Assembly (NCBI GenBank): GCA_904066235.2
Contig: CAJFCV020000004.1
Location: 4,650,001-4,714,000 of the forward strand
Reading direction: 5' to 3'
Origin: Bursaphelenchus xylophilus
Taxonomy: Eukaryota; Nematoda; Chromadorea; Rhabditida; Aphelenchoididae
DNA: 64,000 nucleotides
The position numbers and the translations under genes are program-made. Every line of letters begins with the position of its first letter. Positions within the stretch are counted from its first letter, which is position 1. The notes under the pieces were generated by a model. The model was not told the DNA's origin. It ran no database searches and was given only the letters and a program-made list of their open reading frames with translations. Of the stretch, positions 45,018 through 56,533 are shown piece by piece.

Positions 45018-46539
45018 ATGTCCTTGTATGACGACATTCTTCCCGGATCTAGTGATGATTCTAAGCCAGGTGAGACCCTTGTTTTTTTATATTATTCTTC
45101 TTTAGAATCTGAAGCCCAACCGAAAACAGCGGCTCAGAACTTCCTCTTCCTGAAACAACAGTTGGAAGCAAAAAAGGCACAAGCTCAACAGAGTAAGGTG
45201 AAGCCCGTAAGTTATACTTTACGTAAATCCTGTCATTATTTTTTATCTAATCTTATCCGTTCCCTTTAGAAAGCGTCAGGATTATCGAATCTGAAACCAC
45301 AAGTGCCTGTTCCCGTTGTCCAACCTAAGCCGAATAACATTCTCAAACCTCGACGAGCAAAACCATTACCTTTGGACGCTCCTCCATCTTTTAGTATTAT
45401 TCCTCAGGCAGTCAAAGAGGAGAAGGTAGTCTATCATTTTATTAGTTATTTTCATTTTTAGGTAATACTTTTTAATGAAGTCGAGATTGTGGATGAATAT
45501 AATCCTCTGACACCTACTGATTACAATGTTTATAAGCCCAAAAGGTTTGTTTTTGATTCTTTATATTATCTTTTTCATTTTTAGAGAACTTCAATTGGCA
45601 AAAGAGAGGATAGCCAAAGAAATAGCTGAACGATTAGCTAAAGAGCATGCAGAAGAAGAGAGGAAACGAAAGATTTATGCTCAATTTGCCCCTCCGCAGG
45701 CGTTAATCGAGGATTCGACGGTAATAAAGGAGCCTCAACAGCGTATGTTTTATATTATTTTAGGCTTTTATTGATGATTTGGGTTCAATAGCCTGTTTTG
45801 AGCGACCGTTTCTTTTTTTCAGCTGTTCCAGTTCCTCGACCAGTCAAACGCGGTCTTGATTTGGCCGCGGATATCATGTCCAAGATGGGATACAAAGAAG
45901 GAAAGGGTCTCGGAAAAGATGAAACTGGTATAAGCTCGGCTTTGAGAGTTGAAAAGAGAGGAAGAAACGTGGGGATGATTGTGGATGGTACTAAGAAATC
46001 TTGGGATCGCGATGAAAACGGCAAATGTAAGTTTTTATCTTATTTTATATTTAAATTTGACGTTTGCCTACTTTAATATAAATTGTTTCAGTTATTAGCC
46101 AGAAGGTGAATCTTAACACTGCCGAGATGGTCAATAATGCTTCCAAAGTCATTCTGGTCAAGGTAAAACTTAATTTTTGTTGTGATTTTTGAAATTTAGA
46201 ACATGGTGACACCATCAGATTGCGAAGATGAAATCCAAGAGATTGTGGAAGAAGAGATGAGTAAATACGGTACTGTTGTGAAGGTTGTAATACATGAAGT
46301 AGGTTGTTGTTAGGTTTTGAATTATTTTACAAACTTAAAAGCTGATTATATTAATTTAGGTCCAAGACTTGCCCGAGAATGAGTCAATTCGAATATTCGT
46401 CGAATTTACCAACCAAGCCCAAGCAATGAAGGCTGTAATCGACTTGAGCAAGCGTTACTACGGCGGACGGGCATTAACTGTCAGCTTCTTCGATGTGGAT
46501 AAGTACATTAATCAGCAATTTGACGATATTAATGACTAA
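45018..46539 (+). CDS. rbm-17: SPF45/RBM17 splicing factor (G-patch + UHM)
   Basis: About eight exons from MSLYDDILPGSS. The disordered N-terminal half holds the conserved FSIIPQAVKEEK and DEYNPLTPTDYNVYKPKR segments and a charged coiled-coil (ELQLAKERIAKEIAERLAKE). A G-patch follows in GLDLAADIMSKMGYKEGKGLGKDETG, split here by description only. The C-terminal U2AF-homology RRM runs from KVILVKNMV through IRIFVEFTNQAQAMKAV to GGRALTVSFFD, keeping the Arg-x-Phe-type loop used to bind UHM ligand motifs of SF3B1/U2AF. SPF45 selects 3' splice sites in the nucleus, notably in short introns. This genome has very short introns, but a link is only a thought. Confidence 0.93.
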
Positions 46540-47009
46540 AAATGAAGGTTTCTACTGTTAGTATGATAAATTATTGACATTGCTGGATTCTAAATGTTAT
46601 TGAGTTTATTATTAACGGTTAGATGATCACAAAATGGATTGAAACAATCTTAAGTAGCATTATTTGTATCTAATACAAATAATAAATACGAAAATCCCTA
46701 AAGACGGAGTGTGAAGACGATGAATTCTGCATACCGCGAGGTATGAGAGCAAGACTGAGGCCAAAGCTCGGACGAACCCGTAGGAAGATTGTGTTGGTTT
46801 TGAAGACTTCTGATACAATAAACCGAGAATGACCAGAAAGGGAAGAAAAAGGTAGAATCTTGAGCATTCAGACATAGGAAAAGATGATCGAGGAAGAGGC
46901 CGGATAATATACTTATCATCGTATATTATAGTAGACATTGGAAGGGGAACCCACGATTCTCTTTCAATGCATCGGTTTATATGATAATATAAACGAAATG
47001 TAATATAAA
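46540..47009. other. Convergent spacer, SPF45 and dnj-1 3' ends
   Basis: 470 bp of 3' UTR-like AT-rich sequence with ATAAA-type signals; frames here have no domain. Confidence 0.4.
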
Positions 47010-48677
47010 TTAACGGTATATTTCCTCGAGGCGTCTACAATTGGGAAGTTCCATTCTTTGGGCTTGAGCGTACAGATTCCCATCGCCGGCCATTTTGGCT
47101 CTCCATATTGCAGTTTCCCCTGAAATGAATCAATTTCATCAAAATCTGATCAATACTCACTCTGATTCTTCTCCCTGTAACAATTCAACCGTAGTTTGCT
47201 GATATATTCTTCTTCCACATTAACATCCACCTGGTATATTCGATCGCCATATTTGGACATGAAGTCCGGCTTGACGTAATAAGGTACTCGTAGATCCTTG
47301 GTGAATCTTTGGACAGTATATCCACTAAACATCAACATCCAACAAAAAATTATATTAACTTACCCTTCTGCTCTCAACGAAAAAGCGGGTTCACCGGCCA
47401 AGAGTTGGACAAACATGGCTCCAAATAACAATACAAACAATGGAGCCAATTGTAACAAACTCGAGAACAAACTCTGCAATAGAAGCAATAAATTATTGCA
47501 TAGAATTAGGTACCTACCCTATCTTCATGGACCTCTTCTGCTCTGTGGAAGTGGGCTCTTCTTCTGTAAACACCTCCGGCCGGGAAACCACCTCCAAAGA
47601 ACATTTCAAAGATCTCTTCGGGGGTCATTTCGGCTAAAAAATTATAAATCGGAATTTATTTTAGACCAAGCATTTGTAATATAGCCAAAACTCACTTTCA
47701 AATCCTCGATTAACATCATAATCGTAGAAGCCTCGGGTTCGTCGGTGAGTTACTTCTTCTGTGCCTCTTCGGTCATAACTTTCCCGCTTCTGGGGGTCTG
47801 ACAAAACCGAGTACGCGTTCCCAAGAGCTAAAATAAGGTAATCAATTAATTTTACTGGTCAAAACAGTGTCAAGAATTGATGAATTGCACCAATACGTAC
47901 CTTTGAATGCCTCCGTTGCGCCAGGCGACTGACATTTGTCCGGATGTAACTTTAGGGCAAGCTCTCGATACTTTTTCTTGAGGACGACCTCCGTGCAATC
48001 TCGGGAGACTTGGAGGATCTCGTAATAATCCTTTGAATGTCGTATTCTAAAGTTTGAATAGAAAGCAAAGCCAACACAACTTACCTTTGTACATGGAAAT
48101 CACCATCGTCTTCATTTCTTTGCGTATTTCGAGGTACCGACTTTGACCTGCTTCTACTTCTTTTTGAAGCTTCGGGTGCATCAGATCGGCTAGATTGACC
48201 ACCTAAAAAAAGACAAAACAATTTTAATGGAGTTTAGAGTGCTCTTACCTTTGGAGTCATTTGATTCTGTAGAAAAGTGATTCTCAAACCGCTTCCTCCG
48301 GCTTCTTAACCCGTCTGGTTCTTCATAATGGTCATCGTGGGAATAACTCCGCTCGTTTGGGGGATTTGGCGATGACGGAGCACTGTCCGACGGAATTCCC
48401 TTCGATTTTAAATATTCTGCAAGTAATTTTAGGTAGACTTGCAAACAATTTCATAAGAAGTAGTGATTAGTCATGATAACAGAATAAAATCTCCCGTTTC
48501 CCCTAAAATCGAAATAAAAAATATTGCTACCGACTTACGATCACAATTGAAACTTGGATCCAACCTTTGAGCCCTCGCCAACAATTTCTTGGCCCTTCCC
48601 AACTCCCCAGCTCCAATGGCCTGATCGGCCTTGTGGACACATTCTTTAGAGGCGTCGCGGTTAGCCTCTACCACCAT
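47010..48677 (-). CDS. dnj-1: DNAJB12/B14-type ER membrane J-protein
   Basis: Begins [18 protein letters not shown], the small N-terminal helix domain of DNAJB12/14 ([23 protein letters not shown]). The J domain is [15 protein letters not shown]...HPDKC...[10 protein letters not shown] with the HPD intact. A Gly/Phe-poor linker ([16 protein letters not shown]) leads to one membrane helix ([20 protein letters not shown]) and the conserved luminal/C-terminal domain ([46 protein letters not shown]). The last exon at 47010-47118 joins in frame after a 1-nt overhang. DNAJB12 recruits Hsc70 to misfolded ER membrane proteins for degradation. The first exon (48677 to about 48540) is copied intact at 50603 by the tandem duplication. 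Confidence 0.92.
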
Positions 48678-49000
48678 GTTGAGAACGACAATATTGTTCT
48701 TATTGATCTAGCACCCGCATTCAATAATTTTCGGTCGTCCTGAAAGATCAAAACAAAGATTAATAAGTGTAAGATTCAAAAAGTCGAGAACAAATACCCG
48801 GAAAACTTTGCACGTGAAAGAAAAGGGTAAATTTTGCTCTAATTGTGGGGCCAAATCCTTTCGAGAGTGCTGAAAACGAGACGTCAGAGTTCTCCCGTTT
48901 CGACGAGACATGAACGACACATAAAAGCGCAGCTCGCGCCCAGTTTTTTCTTATTTTTCGGTGGAAAACGACAAAGAAAAGGTCAATTCCACAGTGTGAG
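48678..49000. promoter_or_regulatory. Bidirectional promoter of dnj-1 and CDPF1
   Basis: 323 bp between divergent ATGs, with no other gene. The whole region is duplicated at 50604-50926. Confidence 0.45.
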
Positions 49001-49840
49001 ATGGATGAGGACAAAGAGAAAGAAGCACTTGATGACAAAGAAAGGAGGTAAGCCAACAACTTTACGTCTCTAAAGGGCATTCGAACCTTGTACTTGACAC
49101 TTCCAAAAGTACAAAATAAACGATAACTAGAAGTTGGAAAATAAAGGTAATGGATGTTTTATAGGAAGAAAAACTTGGAGGAGAAGGCACAACAACGTCC
49201 AGATGACCGTCTTCAGTTCACCTGTTGTGTTTGTGGACTTGCTGAGCTGACAAAATATGGGAAGTTGGAGCATAAAACTATAAGGTAATTGATTTAAATT
49301 CAAAATTTTGTTATCCACTAACTCTATACTTTCAGTACTCACGAGGAGGTCTTCTACATCCCTGACCCATTCGTTCCCTATGATGTTCACAAAGTCGACT
49401 TCCGAGTTAGCGATTTTGTGATCTTCGGTTCCAAGTGTAGTATTTGCCAATCACCCGTGTGCGTGTCAAAAGTAAGCATCGAACACTAACTAATACTTAT
49501 ATCCGTTTCGAAATTTTGAAAAGCCGAACATGGGAAACAATCTTTTTTGTGCTTCAGCCCATTTGGCAAGTATGAAGTAGAATATTGTCAAGCATAATGT
49601 AAATATTTAGGCGTGTTCCCTTTTTTACAACTCCACCTACTGTCTCTATTGTGTGGAACGCGAACATCATCGATTCCCCAAAGAAATAATCAACGTAAGA
49701 TGAAAGATTCACGTGAAATTCACGGTTTTTAGGACCTGCAAAAGAGATTCAGTCAAATGGCAAAGAATTCAGAAGGCCAAGTGGAGATTCAAAAAGAAAA
49801 AGAACAGACCACGAAGGAAGGAGAAGTACAAGATCAATGA
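49001..49840 (+). CDS. CDPF1: Cysteine-rich DPF-motif protein (CDPF1), copy 1
   Basis: Five exons starting at 49001 (first two end/begin 49047/49165) join in frame to a protein of about 178 residues. A charged N-terminus (MDEDKEKEALDDKERRK) precedes a zinc-ribbon-like domain: FTCCVCGLAE, then IPDPFVPYD carrying the DPF motif, DFVIFGSKCSICQSPVCV, and ACSLFYNSTYCLYCVEREHHRFP. The four CxxC pairs probably hold two zinc ions. CDPF1 is widely conserved but its job is unknown. The tail is Gln/Lys/Glu-rich (EIQKEKEQTTKEGEVQDQ). An identical copy lies 1,926 bp downstream. Confidence 0.9.
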
Positions 49841-50384
49841 AATCTCGTGAAAATTGAGTTCCAATGCAAGAATTATAGTTGCCCGTCAATAAGTGGGGTG
49901 TGACATTCCGCAACTTCTATGGCATTTCGTTCTTTCTATCTTCTTTGTCGCTCTCTCATCTCTGCGTACTCTCTTGTTGAATTGTAATTTTGATCTCTGC
50001 GGATAAATCGAGAACAGTATTGCATATCTTTCTATTGGGTTAGTAAGATTGGGATATAAAGGACACATTACATTAGCTAAATTTCGGAATAAACCTTACT
50101 TTAGTTGTTTGTGAATAAAGATTTCCAATAACAGTGGGACACTTCGCAACATGTTTGGCATTACGTTCAATTGGACTTTTTCTTGCTTTTCTGACTTCCT
50201 ATCCGAGAAGGTTGGTATAAAATACGGAATTGCGGATACCCATCGCGTAAAAGCGGGTTTTTTTTGACAGTTTAGAGCTTCTTGCCTTACTTTGGGTGAT
50301 TTATGTTTGTCGACGTCGGATTCGTTCCTCTTTAATCGCCTTGTGAATTTTAAATTTTGTGTAACCCGTTTCTAGATATATTTT

Positions 50385-50409
50385 GTGTAACCCGTTTCTA
50401 GATATATAT
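50385..50409. other. Templated insert at the duplication junction
   Basis: 25 bp that repeat the last bases of copy 1 with a period of 26, ending in TATATAT before copy 2 begins with ATAAAATCTCC. Confidence 0.8.
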
Positions 50410-50465
50410 ATAAAATCTCCCGTTTCCCCTAAAATCGAAATAAAAAATATTGCTACCGACTTACG

Positions 50466-50603
50466 ATCACAATTGAAACTTGGATCCAACCTTTGAGCCC
50501 TCGCCAACAATTTCTTGGCCCTTCCCAACTCCCCAGCTCCAATGGCCTGATCGGCCTTGTGGACACATTCTTTAGAGGCGTCGCGGTTAGCCTCTACCAC
50601 CAT
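50466..50603 (-). pseudogene. Orphan copy of dnj-1 exon 1
   Basis: Encodes [18 protein letters not shown] through to the exon-1 donor (GTAAGTCGG) exactly as in dnj-1, with the same promoter. The rest of dnj-1 is not duplicated on this side. A transcript from here could splice into the true dnj-1 exon 2 only by crossing CDPF1 copy 1, otherwise it reads through for about 55 more codons. I treat it as non-functional. Confidence 0.8.
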
Positions 50604-50926
50604 GTTGAGAACGACAATATTGTTCTTATTGATCTAGCACCCGCATTCAATAATTTTCGGTCGTCCTGAAAGATCAAAACAAAGATTAATAAGTGTAAGA
50701 TTCAAAAAGTCGAGAACAAATACCCGGAAAACTTTGCACGTGAAAGAAAAGGGTAAATTTTGCTCTAATTGTGGGGCCAAATCCTTTCGAGAGTGCTGAA
50801 AACGAGACGTCAGAGTTCTCCCGTTTCGACGAGACATGAACGACACATAAAAGCGCAGCTCGCGCCCAGTTTTTTCTTATTTTTCGGTGGAAAACGACAA
50901 AGAAAAGGTCAATTCCACAGTGTGAG

Positions 50927-51766
50927 ATGGATGAGGACAAAGAGAAAGAAGCACTTGATGACAAAGAAAGGAGGTAAGCCAACAACTTTACGTCTCTAAA
51001 GGGCATTCGAACCTTGTACTTGACACTTCCAAAAGTACAAAATAAACGATAACTAGAAGTTGGAAAATAAAGGTAATGGATGTTTTATAGGAAGAAAAAC
51101 TTGGAGGAGAAGGCACAACAACGTCCAGATGACCGTCTTCAGTTCACCTGTTGTGTTTGTGGACTTGCTGAGCTGACAAAATATGGGAAGTTGGAGCATA
51201 AAACTATAAGGTAATTGATTTAAATTCAAAATTTTGTTATCCACTAACTCTATACTTTCAGTACTCACGAGGAGGTCTTCTACATCCCTGACCCATTCGT
51301 TCCCTATGATGTTCACAAAGTCGACTTCCGAGTTAGCGATTTTGTGATCTTCGGTTCCAAGTGTAGTATTTGCCAATCACCCGTGTGCGTGTCAAAAGTA
51401 AGCATCGAACACTAACTAATACTTATATCCGTTTCGAAATTTTGAAAAGCCGAACATGGGAAACAATCTTTTTTGTGCTTCAGCCCATTTGGCAAGTATG
51501 AAGTAGAATATTGTCAAGCATAATGTAAATATTTAGGCGTGTTCCCTTTTTTACAACTCCACCTACTGTCTCTATTGTGTGGAACGCGAACATCATCGAT
51601 TCCCCAAAGAAATAATCAACGTAAGATGAAAGATTCACGTGAAATTCACGGTTTTTAGGACCTGCAAAAGAGATTCAGTCAAATGGCAAAGAATTCAGAA
51701 GGCCAAGTGGAGATTCAAAAAGAAAAAGAACAGACCACGAAGGAAGGAGAAGTACAAGATCAATGA
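50927..51766 (+). CDS. CDPF1: Cysteine-rich DPF-motif protein (CDPF1), copy 2
   Basis: Same exons, splice sites and protein as the copy at 49001-49840, shifted by 1,926 bp; I found no difference. Promoter and 3' end are also copied, so both genes should be expressed. Identity suggests a very recent event or an assembly artefact. Confidence 0.88.
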
Positions 51767-52332
51767 AATCTCGTGAAAATTGAGTTCCAATGCAAGAATT
51801 ATAGTTGCCCGTCAATAAGTGGGGTGTGACATTCCGCAACTTCTATGGCATTTCGTTCTTTCTATCTTCTTTGTCGCTCTCTCATCTCTGCGTACTCTCT
51901 TGTTGAATTGTAATTTTGATCTCTGCGGATAAATCGAGAACAGTATTGCATATCTTTCTATTGGGTTAGTAAGATTGGGATATAAAGGACACATTACATT
52001 AGCTAAATTTCGGAATAAACCTTACTTTAGTTGTTTGTGAATAAAGATTTCCAATAACAGTGGGACACTTCGCAACATGTTTGGCATTACGTTCAATTGG
52101 ACTTTTTCTTGCTTTTCTGACTTCCTATCCGAGAAGGTTGGTATAAAATACGGAATTGCGGATACCCATCGCGTAAAAGCGGGTTTTTTTTGACAGTTTA
52201 GAGCTTCTTGCCTTACTTTGGGTGATTTATGTTTGTCGACGTCGGATTCGTTCCTCTTTAATCGCCTTGTGAATTTTAAATTTTGTGTAACCCGTTTCTA
52301 GATATATTTTATGGCGTGTTTTAGTTTGGAAG

Positions 52333-52902
52333 ATGGCCCAACCAAAACTCAACTTCTTCGAGAAGATCGCAAACTTGAGTGGTGTCATCTACCGCTATCA
52401 TGCCGCCCAATTCCCCCGCCGGTGGGACCTCTTGAAGAAGGTTGCCGAAAGAGAGTTGGCCCCACCAACTGCCAAGGATCTTCCCGCCATCAAGAAAGAC
52501 TTCTCTGCTTTGTTGAAGGCCATCGAGACCAAGCAGTACAAGACCCTTACACTCAAAGTAGGTGTTTAATTATTATTTGTTCTGTTTCTTTAGGGATTGT
52601 AGTGATTTCTATCGTTCATAAGCGGGAGCGCAAGCACTCTCATGATTTACTCACGGTTGAAAAAACCTTACGATGGTTTCTATAAAAAATATGTAATCTG
52701 TTCAATTTTGAATAGCTTTTTTGTTTTTCAGGAATTTCTAGTCTACACGGCTGTTGGTGTTGAAGTGATCTGCTGGTTCTTTGTTGGAGAGATGATTGGC
52801 AGACGCAATACCACTGGTTACCTTGTGCCCGGTTCTTATGTCTCAAAGGAAACCAAGGTGGCTGCCAAGAACCAGGTCGTCGAGGACAAACACAACTTCT
52901 AG
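52333..52902 (+). CDS. ATP synthase subunit g (mitochondrial F1Fo)
   Basis: Exons 52333-52557 and 52732-52902 join in phase 0 to 131 residues. The N-terminal part LNFFEKIANLSGVIYRYHA and a conserved helix (AERELAPPTAKDLPAIKKD) lead to one membrane helix with the GxxxG-like dimer region (VYTAVGVEVICWFFVGEMIGRR) and a short tail ending KHNF. Subunit g sits in the Fo part of ATP synthase in the inner mitochondrial membrane and supports dimers and cristae. Nematodes often have two such genes (asg-1, asg-2). A TTTTAG acceptor lies about 10 bp before the ATG. The upstream edge of the tandem duplication is at 52310. Confidence 0.93.
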
Positions 52903-53152
52903 GCTGTTAGATCCATTAATCGGTTGATACAGAGCGAATAAATTCTTAGTTTATATTTTGATGTGAGTTTCATTGCACCACTTTTATATCTAAATGTTTG
53001 ACTATATATGCTTTATTCGTTGGCGATGACCGAAATAGGAAGATACGAAATATGAAAAATCTGGGAACTTGGAAATTTTCATCGGAATACGAGGGAGATT
53101 CGTATAGACACTAAGGAATGGATACTGTAATATGATCTAAAGTAACATCTGT

Positions 53153-56100
53153 CTATTCCAGTTGGCCAACTGGTGCGTTTTGAAGCCATAGTGTGTGCAG
53201 GAAGTTATACAATCGTTCTGATACGGAAACCTGAAAAAGATCATAAATTCTTCACGTATAACATTAATCACATCAGACAAATTGACAATAGTCACCTTAT
53301 CCACATGACATTCAGTACACTTTACCTTATAAGGTGTTGGATTGAGTATTCTCTTGTGGTCTCCTCTCAGATCAGAGATGCTTTCGTGGACATGTTGCCT
53401 TATCTTATCCAAGGTCGGCAGAGGTTGGATGATTTCTTTCCCATCCCAGAACTCCAATTGAAGTTTCTCGACTTTCGCTGGGATCACCATCGCCCTCTTG
53501 CTCTCCTCGAATGGATGTCGACATAAAATGTTGGTATTCGCCTTGGGGGCAGGCTCATCCTCAGTCAGCATCAAGTCCAATATGGCAAAGCCAGCCTTTC
53601 CGTAGAGTCGGTAGCATTGTTTTCGGCCTGGAATTGTGACTTTGACGACATCTTGACTCAGCTTAATCTTGGGCATTCCACTTTTTGTTACCAGCTAAAA
53701 ATATACAAAATTACAGGGTGTTTCAAGAAATTTGGAACAAATGATTTGCTTATATCTTTGTGTTCTTTGCAGCTATCAACGAATTTCTTTTTGCTTCTAA
53801 AAATTGACAGCGTGCGTTTTTAGAATCTCAAAAAAAAATTTTTTTCGTCGGCGGAGGGCCCATTTCTCGGCGGAGAAAATTAGGGCCTTTTTTAAAAAAT
53901 CACAGCGTATTACGTGGCGGAAACGCCGTTGCAACGGCTGAAATGTAGTTTACGTAATACCTCCATCGATTTTACGGTATGCTTTTTTTGCGTTTTCGAT
54001 TTTACGCACTTTTGCGGATGCGCGGCGGAGACCTCAGATTTCGGCGGACGTTGTTTTGCGCCTTTGGCTATTGCAATTCATGTTGGAAAAGAGGTTGGGG
54101 TGATTTTTTGTTGTCATCCAATGCACAGATGGCAAAAATTTCGTGCTTTTTATCCCCGGCGGAGGAGTCGGCGGAGGCTTTATCAAAGGGTAAAAACAAA
54201 ACTCCGCCGATTTGTCCGCCGGACCAAAAAAATCAAAAATCTTTGAAAGACAATGCTGCTCTGATGGATTCTTGTAGCTGAGATTTTTCCCGGACTCGTA
54301 AGACAGCTTTGACCCTTTGATAAAGCCTCCGCCGAATCCTCCGCCGGGGAAAAAAAGCACGAAATTTTTGCCATTTGTGCATCGGATGACAACAAAAAAT
54401 CACCCCAAGTTCTTTTCCAACATGAATTGCAACAGCCGAAGGCCCAAAACAACGTCCGCCGAAATCTGAAGTCTCCGTCGCGCCTCCGCGGTGCGCGTAA
54501 AATCGAAAACAAAAAAATGCATACCGTAAAATCGACGGAGGTGTAACGTAAACTTGATTTCAGCCGTTGCAACGGCGTTTCCGCCACGTAATACGCTGTG
54601 ATTTTTTAAAAAAGGCCCTAATTTTCTCCGCCGAGAAATGGGCCCTCCGCCGACGAAAAAAATTTTTTTTTGAGATTCTAAAAACGCACGCTGTCAATTT
54701 TTAGAAGCAAAAAGAAATTCGTTGATAGCTGCAAAGAACACAAAGATATAAGCAAATCATTTGTTCCAAATTTCTTGAAACACCCTGTATTACCAAATAT
54801 AGTCAAAATGGAATTATCTAAAGTACATAGTCTATAAACACAGCCCTTTAAATACCTTATAAACGCATCCCAAAGCTGGTTGTCGCTGACATGTGACCAA
54901 ATGGGTGCCCACTCCAAACGAATTGATCTCGTGTTGCTGTTCATTCAGGGACACAATCGTCTCTTCATTAATATCATTTGATGCTACGATAGTCAAATGA
55001 GCGACCCATTGGAGTTGTTTAGGATCTAACGCGGCAATCTTCTTGAACCGGGAGCGGATTTCCTTGGAGAGATAAGACAAGTCACCGGAGTCGATTCTGC
55101 AGCCAAGAACTCGGTATCCGAGATCGTGCATGGCCAAGGCGACGGCACAGAAGTTGATCGCACCACTTCTAAAATAATAATTAATCAGAAAACAAATTTT
55201 AACAACTATCGGTCGCAAAATCTGTATTCATTATATTGACTTGCCTCAAGACATCATAAGTATCGATGAGAGCGAGGAAGGTGTTGGGAAAGGCGATCGC
55301 ATATGCACAGAAGGCCACCAACTCTCCTACAGAGATTTCAGCTTGCGAGATTCCCCATTCAATCTGCAATAATCGCATTATAATACTAAACGTGACACTA
55401 CAGTAACCAAAGAGGACAAAAAGAGATCAAACGACAACAGAACTATTCAGAAAACTGTAAAGATAAAGTTACAGTAACCCACCAAAGTGTGTCGATCAAT
55501 CTGAGAAACGATCAGAAGATTGGAAATGGAAAGATATAAAGGGAAATAAGATTTTTGCATCAACTCACCTTATCCATGAGCATCTTAATCTTCTGTTGAC
55601 TTAATTGGAGCAAGTCCACACATCTGGAGCCATCCTTGGCCTTCAGCATTTTGTTTTGGAGGTCTTCTTCACATCCAAATGAAGAGATAAACGAATGGGC
55701 TTGGGTTCCTTTCACCGGGATTCCAAACAATTTGCCTGCCAAGAGGTTGGAAGTTGCGTCAAATCCTCCCGCATAACAGTATTTACTTGCAGAAAGACCC
55801 CCGTTGGGCCCCTGAGCGCGGCGAAGACCAAATTCAAGAAGTTCAACTCGTTCGCCTGCTACCTGAACATGTATTATATAAATTTTCGTTAAAAAATAAG
55901 AAAACAATTACATAAATCATAGTCAACAAGGCATGTAATCCATATTAAACCTGCCTGTCTAAATCTCGCAGCATTTGTGGCAACCAGAGAGGCATAATTG
56001 ACCAAATTCAAAAAGATGGTCTCCAGCAATTGACAGAGAGCCAAAGGTCCTTCCACTGTCAGTAATGGCACTCTTGGGAAGACAACGGTCCCTTCTTTGA

Positions 56101-56533
56101 TCGCATAGATCTTCAATTCACTACAATCCAGCTTCTCCAGGTACTCAAAAAAGGCCGGTTCGGCATGAGGGACCTTCTCCTTGATGAAATCCATATCTGA
56201 AAAGAAAAACGCGTGGTTAAGGGGTAAATTAAAAAAGAGAAAAAGAGCTTGTAACCACATGTTAAGAATAAACACTGTTTTGAACCATTTCATTTTGTTA
56301 GACTTGCCTGATTTTGAGAATCTGAAGCTTTGAGTGAAGCGAAGACAATCCTCGAGACCGGCAAACACCGTGAACTCCCCTCCGAACGGATTCTTACGGA
56401 AGAACAGGTCAAAGCATGCAAGATCGAGATGTGTTCCACTCTTCCAATAGCCATAACACATGTTCAGTTGATAAAAATCCATGAGAAGAGGTTGGACTAG
56501 ACTGTCCTGGCCATTTAGATGGAGTCCGTTCAT
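53153..56533 (-). CDS. nprt-1: Nicotinate phosphoribosyltransferase (NAD salvage)
   Basis: Multi-exon gene from [15 protein letters not shown] to TAG at 53153, about 560 residues. Conserved landmarks: [125 protein letters not shown], and the C-terminus [20 protein letters not shown]. The last piece comes from a final exon found behind a TTTTTCAG acceptor at about 53235; reading straight on would give a wrong tail. The enzyme makes nicotinate mononucleotide from nicotinate and PRPP in the cytosol, first step of the Preiss-Handler pathway. One intron (about 53697-54856) holds a 1.07-kb foldback element. Confidence 0.94.
53714..54787. mobile_element. 1.07-kb foldback element in a NAPRT intron
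   Basis: CAGGGTGTTTCAAGAAATTT at the left is mirrored at the right, flanked by TA on both sides. The arms, each about 530 bp and diverged by scattered changes, run almost to the centre, so the whole element is a palindrome. The inside is rich in GCGGAGG/CGCCGCC-like units. No transposase. Termini and TA duplication fit a Tc1/mariner-type non-autonomous element. Confidence 0.87.

Larger units (their letters stand above)
48484..50384. repeat. Tandem duplication, copy 1 (1,901 bp)
   Basis: Identical, as far as I can read, to 50410-52310 at an offset of 1,926. It includes dnj-1 exon 1, the shared promoter and the whole CDPF1 gene. The 25 extra bases at 50385-50409 between copies repeat the end of copy 1 (GTGTAACCCGTTTCTAGATA...). 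Confidence 0.95.
50410..52310. repeat. Tandem duplication, copy 2 (1,901 bp)
   Basis: Second copy of 48484-50384. Its right edge stops 22 bp before the ATP synthase g start codon. Confidence 0.95.

Noticed and set aside
53236..53280. NAPRT ending in the straight read-through [11 protein letters not shown]...
   Set aside because: NPTPYK is followed by a donor (GTAAAG), and the exon behind the next TTTTTCAG gives the conserved family C-terminus.
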